Assembly: GCA_018985235.1 (NCBI GenBank) | Contig: JADGIG010000103.1 | Location: forward strand, 1 to 19,294 | Length of the DNA stretch: 19,294 nt | Origin: Sanchytrium tribonematis | Lineage: Eukaryota; Sanchytriomycota; Sanchytriomycetes; Sanchytriales; Sanchytriaceae | Direction of reading: 5' to 3' | Part shown: positions 13,177 to 19,294 of the stretch, piece after piece | How the letters are laid out: each line of letters opens with the position of its first letter | How positions within the stretch are numbered: position 1 is the first letter of the stretch | Made by a program: the position numbers and the translations under genes | Notes under the pieces: generated by a model | Told to the model about the DNA's origin: nothing | What the model saw: the letters and a program-made list of their open reading frames with translations, nothing else | Database searches by the model: none

Positions 13177-15736
13177 ATGGTTCTGAGAGTCTGTAACAAG
13201 TTTTATAAGATGAGCAGATTGATCGAGTATCTAATTACCGGAGTATTAACAGATGATTCATTTATTCAACATGTAATTTATCCAAACAATTTAGAGAAGT
13301 TGTTCTTAACCAACCTTCATTATATGTTCAAGCCGAAAAAATTTGAAAATGCAGAATATTTGTGGTATGAATTTCAACTCACAGACGAATTCGGAAATCC
13401 GTTATATGGATCTTGCTATAGCCAAAAAACCCAAGAAGGAAAGTATTTTGTAGTTGCCATGTTATCTTCTTATCCAAAATCATATACCTTTAGGTCAATG
13501 CTAAATGAAGTTCATTTATGTCATCAAAGAAATCTCAATATTTATAAACTATTAGCTGAATTTTGTAGGCTTGTCATACCAGATACTTTCCAAATTGTCT
13601 ATCAAATGCCATTTTCAAAGAAAAGCATAAATCTTGATTATGAAAATGATTGTCTGTCTCATTTAATGTACCAGTATTTACCAAATTGGCTAATTGCAAC
13701 CATTTTACATGATACTTTACTCGAAAAATCTGTATTACTTATAAGTACTAGTTTGACCAAACTCTTTCATTGCTCTATATCGCTTCAAACTTTAATGAAA
13801 CCGTTGAAGTATAATGGAATTATTGTGCCCTTAATACCATATTCCATGATACAAACAATAGAAGCTCCGACTTTTTACATAATGGGCGCACACAAATCTG
13901 CGCTTCAAGAAAGTGGTAACTTTAATCAGTCTGATTTAATTGTTGATTTAGACAATTTGGAATGCATTAATGATCGATGCAAAAACGAAAGAGATATCAT
14001 TGATATTGAAAATTACTGCCGAAAAGTGTTTAAGATTTTAATTGGGTACGTGTGCCATCAAGATTACTCCAGTCATTTGATTGATCAATATTCGCAAGAG
14101 TCAGAATTTCGACTACTCTGGAGAAATTGGATTATCAATTTGTGCTCGCACTCAGTTACAGATAAAACTTCTCGGTTCCGGCAGCAATTTTCTCGTACCA
14201 GCGCTTTTAAGCAATTTATTTATGATGATAAATTGAAAACACATCTTAAATCCATTTATATTTCAAGCCAATTTAGCACAGAATTAGACCCATATGAACC
14301 TTTTAATCAAGATAAATATGTGTCTCTTATGCGCAATCGAAGCGAATTCCAAAATCAAATATCAGCGATCATTAGCAAACACACTGATTTGGATTTTTTG
14401 CTATATGCCCGACTTTGTGAACATGTTTGGAAATATTACGATGAATATAATCAAATATTAGATTTTGAAGATTGCGAATCCATTTTAGAATTTATACTTA
14501 ATTCAAAATTAAATAGTGCACTTGTATCCAGCAAAGTAGAGGATATTTTGAACCATCTTTCAGATATTGACAAGTCAAAAATATATCAATGGGATTTGCC
14601 TCTCCAACTAAAGGAAAAATTTGATAAATACACCAAAAGAAGGTCCACTCAACTTTTGCGGAAATCCTTGTATGTGCAAAAATCAGATGCTGATGTTACA
14701 TCCGATTTGTCACTGAATATTCTGGGTGATTTAAACAAAGCCTTGCAATACGAATTGCCTAGCACCATCCCAGACGATTTTGGTTTAACTTTGGACAACA
14801 ATATCATTTTAAATGAAAATTTTGTATCAAAAGATTTAAAACTTCTGTATATTGAGCAAGTCGATTTGGTGACAAAAAGTAGTGAGTTGTTGTCATTAAT
14901 GATTGAGCTTTACAACGAAACCTCTTCACTAATGTATAGATCGGAAAAGAAAGATCCGATTGCTAGAACAATCTCAGACAGGAAGAAAATTTCTAATTTG
15001 AAAAAATCAGATCATTTTAATTTATTTATGCAAAGTTTATGCCAATTTACTTCCTATTCTTTAGAAAGTCTAACTTCAGATACTGCAAAACTTTGTTTTT
15101 GGTTAAATTGCAGGCAAATTTTGTTGTAATATTGATTAATTTAGTTTGCACGCTCTGATTATATTCAGTGAAATGTCAGATGAGAAACTTAAGGCTTCAT
15201 CTGTTGTATCTTACTGTTTAGGGGGTATCAATTTCACATTAATTGATATGTCCGAAGGTTTGTGCAGGCCAAACTCAATCGTAAGATTTTATACAAAATC
15301 AAATTTGATGTGGAATGAATTAAAGCCCATATTAAGGTCCTTCGCACCTTCAGAGTATCCGCAAGAAATCAATTTTGTAATGCCGGATTACACTAGTAGT
15401 TCTTGTCGCATTCGGCCATACGTTATCCCCGATTTCGAGAATCAAATTCTTCAAGAGCTGAATTTCCTCGTAGAGACTGAATTTAAAATTGATATAAAGA
15501 AGAAAAGAATTTTGATGCCACTCAGTTATTCTTGGCTATACAAAGAATTTGGCGATCATCCCAATGAAATGATAATAACAATATGTGAACGACTACCTAG
15601 TAATCCTTTTAGTACTATTTTGTTGAATAACGATGTATTGCGTTATGAAAATGCCAAATTATCTCGAATTAGCAGAAAATGGAATATAAAGTTTTTTAAA
15701 GAAACACAATTTTCTTGTAAATTTATATATTTATAA
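13177..15736 (+). CDS. DENN-domain protein fused to a DUF547 domain, with one 19 nt intron
   Basis: CDS is join(13177..15125,15145..15736), 846 residues (835 if started at the second ATG, 13210, MSRLIEYLITGVL). uDENN: residues about 10-80 (LIEYL, IYPNN, LTDEFGNPLYGSCYS). Linker: LVIPDTFQIVYQMPF. cDENN: about 160-262 (YLPNWLIATILHDTLLEKSV, LKYNGIIVPLIPYSM, FYIMGAHKS, DLIVDLDN). dDENN: about 280-350. After a long helical part, DUF547 runs from about 600 to 800: KLCFWLNCRQILFLHALIIF, then YCLGGINFTLIDMSEGLCR (about 672-690), SSSCRIRPY (Cys737) and LPLSYSW-like MPLSYSWLYKEFGD. Splicing restores the W-x-N...LHAL motif. Family knowledge: DENN domains are Rab GEFs; DUF547 has no settled activity. 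Likely role: membrane-traffic regulator (inference). AATAAA at 15755-15760. Confidence 0.82.
15126..15144 (+). other. 19 nt spliceosomal intron in DENN-DUF547 gene (phase 2)
   Basis: GTAATATTGATTAATTTAG lies in the middle of the DUF547 signature. Joining TT|T gives Phe and yields CRQILFLHALIIF, matching the family's F-W-x-N-x-Y-N-x-x-x-L-H-A-L. Unspliced, the frame hits TAA inside the intron. Its first eight bases (GTAATATT) equal those of the GT32 intron, and its last nine (TTAATTTAG) equal those of the epimerase intron. Confidence 0.9.
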
Positions 15737-15779
15737 TTTTAAAAATTACAGTGAAATAAATGGATTTTGGATTTGGTTG

Positions 15780-16718
15780 ATGCTTCTTATCCTATACTTT
15801 CCTACATTCCAACTCCTTATGACAGAGGAGTTCACTAGATCCATACTTGAGAAATTGCTTCCAACAGCTGAAGAGCACTTGAAGCCGAAAGTTAGATCAC
15901 AAGTAATAGACTGTATGAATGACCAGCAGCCATTATTCGATAATAAAATGAAAGAAGGAATTCAGAACACCTTTGAAAATGCACAAAATCGAATTAAAGA
16001 AAAGCTTAGTGTTTTTAGTTTTATAAAAAACATTTCAGATCGAGAATTTAAGTGTTTTGATCAAGACTCACAAAACGCAATTTACAATAGTATCAAAGAA
16101 TTTTATGAGGCTTCCAAACCTGAAGCAAGCGAAAAAGCAGCAAACTCAATAATGAATACATTGAGAGAATCTATCGAAGAATTAACAACACAAGGCAATC
16201 ATGGAGAACGTTCGCAAAAAGATAGAAGTATGTTTTCAGATATATTAGACGCTGCTGGAGAAATGTCGCTAGAAGGAAATTCTTTTAAAGGAAAGTTAAT
16301 ATCTTTGAAAGAATTGTCTTTAGAAAAATTTGACAATGTATTAGAATTGGCATTAGCACAAGTCAGAAATCATATATCAAGTAATGCTGAAGAATTGATG
16401 AATCGTAAATTAGAATCTGCCTCCAGAGAATTCGACTTTGATTTTGATGTTTCAATTCCACAAGAGGCGAAAGGATTTGAATCAGGTGTTTCGTCTTTCA
16501 AAACGCTCTTAAAAAGTAACGCATCAAATTTGTTAGACAAAATGGGACCCGTAGCTGATATTGTCAACCCTAAAAAGAAAATTAATGATATCTTGATTGA
16601 CTTAAAACAGCATGTTCTTGACAAATTAATGAAAGAGCTGGATAATGTGTTGCTGCTTGTCAAGAGTGCAAATCGAGAAACTTTGGCAAAATGGTTTGAT
16701 AATAAATTACACCTTTAA
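15780..16718 (+). CDS. Orphan, mostly alpha-helical protein of unknown function
   Basis: A 312-residue protein from the first ATG (15780), or 299 from the next (15819, MTEEFTRSILEKLLP), which starts more like a soluble protein. I do not recognise it. With the first start the N-terminus is MLLILYFPTFQLL, which could be a weak signal sequence or just translated leader. The body is charged and helical (Glu/Lys-rich, with many heptad-like L/I spacings) and has a Ser/Asp/Glu-rich centre around GNHGERSQKDRSMFSDILDA. One Cys lies in QVIDCMND and one in FKCFDQ. No catalytic motif or domain was seen. Its stop is 2 bp from the NUP58 stop on the other strand. An AATAAA (16701-16706) encodes Asn-Lys near its C-terminus. 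High Lys/Glu content and the intact long frame support coding. Confidence 0.65.
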   Translation: MLLILYFPTFQLLMTEEFTRSILEKLLPTAEEHLKPKVRSQVIDCMNDQQPLFDNKMKEGIQNTFENAQNRIKEKLSVFSFIKNISDREFKCFDQDSQNAIYNSIKEFYEASKPEASEKAANSIMNTLRESIEELTTQGNHGERSQKDRSMFSDILDAAGEMSLEGNSFKGKLISLKELSLEKFDNVLELALAQVRNHISSNAEELMNRKLESASREFDFDFDVSIPQEAKGFESGVSSFKTLLKSNASNLLDKMGPVADIVNPKKKINDILIDLKQHVLDKLMKELDNVLLLVKSANRETLAKWFDNKLHL

Positions 16719-16719
16719 A

Positions 16720-16725
16720 TTTATT
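16720..16725 (-). terminator. Poly(A) signal AATAAA overlapping the NUP58 stop
   Basis: On the minus strand the last codon AAA and the stop TAA form AATAAA (16725-16720). The convergent plus-strand gene stops at 16718, so the 3' end of this mRNA probably runs into that gene. Confidence 0.6.
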
Positions 16726-17572
16726 TTTTTCCAAATCCAAAAGAAGTAGGCTGCGTCTGACCAAAAGAATTTGAATTAGTGAACCCTCCAAAAGAAGTAG
16801 AGACAGGCTGTTGAGAATTATTGAGATTAAAACCAGTTGTGGTTCCAAAAGAGTTACCATTTTGCTGATTTAACGCTGTGCTTGTTCCACCAAATCCTGA
16901 AAAATTTGATTTCGGTAGCCCAAATGAGGTTTGCATAGAGTTATTGTTGCTTGGAATGTTCTGAAATGAACTCTTTGCGGGTGTCAAAGTATTTGCATAT
17001 TCTTGAATCCTCAAACCACTCGCATCCATTACATTATACTGCAGCTTTATTCTTTCATATTCAGTTGAGATATTTTGGACGTGCTCATGTAATCCTTTAT
17101 AACTTTGCTCTAACCATTCTAGAGATGCAAACATATGTTTAATAGACGGAATAATAAGTTGAGGGTCTCCATTTTCCGATCCAAATTGCTCCACTAGGTC
17201 TTGCAATTCTTTTAGTCTGCTTTCTAATTCACCAAATACGTTTTTGTAATAATCCATAGGGAATGGCTTTGATTTTTCCTTAAGGTATTCAACAGCAACT
17301 ATGTCTCCAGAAAGTTGATTTGTTTTGCGTTGACATATGTCCACATTAAATTGCAATGTACTAAGTTGCGACTCAAAGGCAGATATTTGGGACTTTAAAT
17401 TTTCTAAAATTTCAAAGTATTGTGGTCGCTTTATAGCAGTTGTTTGCTTCGATAAAATGTCGTTTTCTTTCTTAAAGTTCTGAATATCAGCATCGGCTTT
17501 TTTTATCTGTTCCTTAAAGTTTGGATCATTAATATCACCTAAACGGGTATTTGGTAAAATTTGATTTTGCAT
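16721..17572 (-). CDS. NUP58: NUP58/NUP49-type FG nucleoporin, short form with C-terminal FG repeats only
   Basis: A 283-residue protein with ATG at 17572-17570 (MQNQILPNTRLGDINDPNFK). Residues about 15-185 form coiled coils resembling the Nup58/Nup45 (yeast Nup49) core: FKEQIKKADADIQNFKKEN, then PFPMDYYKNVFGELESRLKE, matching the family's Y-F-x-x-x-x-x-x-E-x-R-L...Q, and LIIPSIKHMFASLEWLEQSY then LHEHVQNISTEY. Residues about 195-283 carry seven FG dipeptides (SFGLPK, SGFGG, NSFGTT, TSFGGF, NSFGQT, TSFGFGKK). Family knowledge: Nup58 with Nup54 and Nup62 lines the central transport channel. Human NUP58 is about 600 residues and has a further FG domain before the coiled coil; none is seen here. 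A missed 5' exon cannot be excluded, but only 65 bp lie before the divergent MFS gene. Confidence 0.72.
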   Translation of the reverse strand: MQNQILPNTRLGDINDPNFKEQIKKADADIQNFKKENDILSKQTTAIKRPQYFEILENLKSQISAFESQLSTLQFNVDICQRKTNQLSGDIVAVEYLKEKSKPFPMDYYKNVFGELESRLKELQDLVEQFGSENGDPQLIIPSIKHMFASLEWLEQSYKGLHEHVQNISTEYERIKLQYNVMDASGLRIQEYANTLTPAKSSFQNIPSNNNSMQTSFGLPKSNFSGFGGTSTALNQQNGNSFGTTTGFNLNNSQQPVSTSFGGFTNSNSFGQTQPTSFGFGKK

Positions 17573-17637
17573 CAAGGAGGAGGCGATTTTGGCGCAAACT
17601 TCAAATTATAAAATGGAATTGTGGCATTTTCAGTTCC
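17573..17637. promoter_or_regulatory. 65 bp divergent promoter region NUP58 / MFS
   Basis: All sequence between the two ATGs. It is unusually GC-rich and purine-rich for this window at its left end (AAGGAGGAGGCGATTTTGGCG, 17574 on), followed by AT-rich DNA. An open plus-strand frame runs through it, so the MFS gene could start up to 17 codons earlier only with a non-ATG codon. No known site was recognised. Confidence 0.4.
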
Positions 17638-18816
17638 ATGTCAAATTACAAAAGAAATTGGTTGCTTTGTCTTGCAGGAGGAGTTTTTGCCTTTGACGGA
17701 TCTCTGGGAATGTTACTTCCATTAGTGCCACGAATTCTAAGCAACTTGAATATTACAACAGACTACTTGGGTATGCCTGTTTTACTTTTAGGTCTTGGTC
17801 AAATAGCTGGTACTTTTTTTTATTCCTTTGCACTTTCAAAATACAAAGAAAGAAAAGTTTTTTTAAATTTGACTTTTTTAGTATTAATTGCAACTGGAAT
17901 TTTATACTTGACTCTTAAAAATTTTACTTATTTATTATTTGCAACCTTCTTACAAGGTTTGGGCAGTGGGATGATTTGGCAACTATCACTGGTACTTATT
18001 AGTGAGATCTATAGCCAAGATGAGCAAGCCAAGATGAATGGATTTATATTTGCATCGTTCAATTTTTCAACAATAATAGCACCAGTATACGCGTCTTTCA
18101 TATTTGAGCTTTTTGGGACTTTTGGTGTAGGTTGCACCCTTTTAGGTTTTGGTGTGATATTGCAAATATCTTCCATTCTTTGCCCACAAAGACTGCAACA
18201 TCATTCCCAGTCCAACTATCAGTATTTAAATAGACACCAGATTTTCAGCCATGTTTTTGTATCAGGAATCTTACTTTCGTTTATTTCTGCAGGACTTCGG
18301 GCCGGTGTGGAAACTTTGGTGCCTCTAATTCTGGTCAAAAGATTTTCATTCAAAGAGCAATACATCGGTTTGATTTGGTTATTCATAACAGTCCCAGCCA
18401 CTATCTCATCGTTGCTATTGGGTATCTTGACGAAAAAACTGGGAGAATTTGTTCTTTTAACATCTGGATTAGCTTTTAGCATTATCTCCATGCTTCTTGT
18501 TTTTTATACAACACAAATCTATCTCTTTTATACTGGACTGACATTTTTGGCATTGGGATTCACTTTGACTGCCGCACCAGTTCCCTCGTATATGTGCAAC
18601 CTACTAAAAGCAGATCCAAGTGCATTGCATGGATTCAGAAACTTGTTCACGGCTCTCGGAATTGGTCTATATCCACTTTCTCTTGGTTTTTTGCAAAATT
18701 ATTTGTCTCAACGTCAGGTTGGCTTAACTCTTATTTTGAGTGTATCATTTGTGGTTCCGTTTCTCTTTATGGCGCACAAGACTTCAAGCTCCAAGAAAAA
18801 ACTACAAATTCATTAA
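17638..18816 (+). CDS. Major facilitator superfamily transporter
   Basis: A 392-residue protein starting at the first ATG of the frame (MSNYKRNWLLCLAGGVFAFD). About 12 membrane segments can be drawn. TM1 is LLCLAGGVFAFDGSLGMLLPLV. TM2 is followed by the short loop SKYKERKVFL, a weak form of motif A. TM4 is FATFLQGLGSGMIWQLSLVL, followed by ISEIYSQDEQAKMNGFIFAS and FSTIIAPVYASFIFELFG, which recalls the drug:H+ antiporter and SLC18 (vesicular amine) layout of LQG-x-x-x-x-x-W and MG...N...GP. After a central loop (QHHSQSNYQYLNRHQ) come six more segments. The substrate cannot be told. The central loop is short, so it is not a sugar-transporter type with a long loop. It ends 3 bp from the stop of the convergent phosphatase gene. 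Confidence 0.82.
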   Translation: MSNYKRNWLLCLAGGVFAFDGSLGMLLPLVPRILSNLNITTDYLGMPVLLLGLGQIAGTFFYSFALSKYKERKVFLNLTFLVLIATGILYLTLKNFTYLLFATFLQGLGSGMIWQLSLVLISEIYSQDEQAKMNGFIFASFNFSTIIAPVYASFIFELFGTFGVGCTLLGFGVILQISSILCPQRLQHHSQSNYQYLNRHQIFSHVFVSGILLSFISAGLRAGVETLVPLILVKRFSFKEQYIGLIWLFITVPATISSLLLGILTKKLGEFVLLTSGLAFSIISMLLVFYTTQIYLFYTGLTFLALGFTLTAAPVPSYMCNLLKADPSALHGFRNLFTALGIGLYPLSLGFLQNYLSQRQVGLTLILSVSFVVPFLFMAHKTSSSKKKLQIH

Positions 18817-18818
18817 AT

Positions 18819-18824
18819 TTTATT
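18819..18824 (-). terminator. Poly(A) signal AATAAA overlapping the GDA1/CD39 gene stop
   Basis: On the minus strand the end reads AAA TAA A, so AATAAA (18824-18819) contains the stop TAA (18822-18820). The MFS stop is at 18816, leaving 3 bp. Confidence 0.6.
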
Positions 18825-19294
18825 TAAGGCAATCCTGAACTACATCTAAACTCTTTAACGCGGCTCCCAAAGCCCATCCTGTTTCCATCGTTTTAATTTT
18901 CTTCACTACTTTCAATTGCCTATTTTCATGTAAGCCATAACCAGTTAACAAAAGTTCTACAACATAGGAGAGTTGCATACAAGCCAAAGGTTCAGTTTTG
19001 CGAAGTGAAATAACGTTTTCAATTTTAGTTTTAACCCTGGTATAGTCACACAATTCCTTTTGTAAATCAGAGATATCTGATATTTTAGGATAGTCGGGTA
19101 CAGTCATTCCAGGCAAATGAGTTAAATCGTAGATATATGAAAATGCATAAATATCATTATTAAACGTGGAAATATCAGGAAAATGCAATTTCATTCGGCA
19201 CGGGTGAGACTGTTCATCATCGCAATTCTCGTGGTCCACAAACAGCTTGCTATGTATCAGCTCCCGACACAAAGATGAAGCATCAACAGATTCC
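18820..19294 (-). CDS. GDA1/CD39 family nucleoside di/triphosphatase (apyrase), C-terminal part
   Basis: The frame is open to the right window edge, so the 5' part is outside; 157 complete codons are visible before the stop. The last third of the GDA1/CD39 fold is recognisable: NDIYAFSYIYDLTHLPGMTV, then a Cys-containing helix pair (KELCDYTRVKT and EPLACMQLSYVVELLLTGYG) and the family end KKIKTMETGWALGAALKSLD, where W-x-L-G-A is the hallmark of the fifth apyrase-conserved region. The CREL and PCRMK cysteines probably form the family's lumenal disulphides. Family knowledge: Golgi Gda1/Ynd1 hydrolyse GDP/UDP left by glycosyltransferases; other members are ecto-apyrases. There is no C-terminal membrane segment after ALGAAL, which fits Gda1 better than Ynd1 or CD39, but the N-terminus is needed to decide. 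Confidence 0.85.
   Translation of the reverse strand, partial: ESVDASSLCRELIHSKLFVDHENCDDEQSHPCRMKLHFPDISTFNNDIYAFSYIYDLTHLPGMTVPDYPKISDISDLQKELCDYTRVKTKIENVISLRKTEPLACMQLSYVVELLLTGYGLHENRQLKVVKKIKTMETGWALGAALKSLDVVQDCLK

Noticed and set aside
15760-15828. A 50 nt intron making the orphan protein start MDFGFEEF from ATG 15760.
   Set aside because: The frame would fit, but the donor is GTTGAT rather than GTA and the length is far from 19-20 nt. A plain ATG start at 15780 or 15819 is simpler.
17771-17791. A 21 nt segment in the MFS gene beginning GTATG and ending TTTTAG, which could be an in-frame mini-intron.
   Set aside because: Its length is a multiple of three with no stop, so frame cannot decide, but the encoded MPVLLLG belongs in TM2 and removing it would leave that membrane segment too short. 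It also lacks the TTWATTTAG end.
18127-18145. A 19 nt GTAGG...TTTTAG segment in the MFS gene.
   Set aside because: Removing 19 nt would shift the frame of an otherwise intact transporter, so it is a chance match.

Overview
This window reads as AT-rich, very compact nuclear DNA of a fungus or close fungal relative. Fungal signs are a cytosolic GH5 beta-glucosylceramidase of the Egh1/EGCrP2 type, a fungal-type homoserine dehydrogenase, a GT32 (Och1-like) Golgi glycosyltransferase, an Atg11-like scaffold and an Nsa1-type WD40 protein. Spliceosomal introns, SEH1, NUP58 and DENN-domain genes show it is eukaryotic. The extreme compaction and 19-20 nt introns suggest an early-diverging, reduced lineage (for example a Rozella/Cryptomycota-like or aphelid-like organism), but the sequence alone does not prove the taxon. 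The code is standard. TAA ends 13 of 16 genes.

Layout. 1-427 (+): 3' part of a GT32 gene with a 20 nt intron. 636-2099 (-): membrane-anchored spermidine-synthase-like protein. 2145-3242 (-): complete GT32 paralogue of the first gene, in inverted orientation. 3363-4337 (-): possible SANTA-domain (KNL2-like) protein. 4396-5283 (+): NSA1/WDR74. 5291-6133 (-): SEH1. 6291-8687 (+): GH5 glucosylceramidase. 8715-9677 (+): homoserine dehydrogenase. 9716-10754 (+): UDP-glucose 4-epimerase with a 19 nt intron. 10769-11296 (-): unknown multi-pass membrane protein. 11320-13065 (-): ATG11/FIP200-like. 13177-15736 (+): DENN-DUF547 fusion with a 19 nt intron. 15780-16718 (+): orphan helical protein. 16721-17572 (-): NUP58-like FG nucleoporin. 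17638-18816 (+): MFS transporter. 18820-19294 (-): 3' part of a GDA1/CD39 nucleoside phosphatase. No tRNA, rRNA, transposon or CRISPR was seen, and no gene-free stretch exceeds 300 bases.

The genes are unrelated housekeeping functions (secretory-pathway glycosylation, nuclear pore, ribosome assembly, autophagy, Rab regulation, Thr/Met synthesis, galactose and sphingolipid metabolism) and do not form a pathway cluster. A possible thematic link is GT32 plus GDA1/CD39 phosphatase (Golgi glycosylation and nucleotide-diphosphate removal), but they lie far apart here.

The most notable content is architectural: (i) three introns of 20, 19 and 19 nt sharing a GTA start and a branch-site-like TTWATTTAG end; (ii) inverted GT32 paralogues identical over 168 bp and then abruptly about 66% identical, with the intron present in only one copy; (iii) poly(A) signals AATAAA overlapping stop codons in six genes, including a perfect palindrome AATAAAGCTTTATT that would serve two convergent genes; (iv) four convergent pairs separated by only 2-14 bp.
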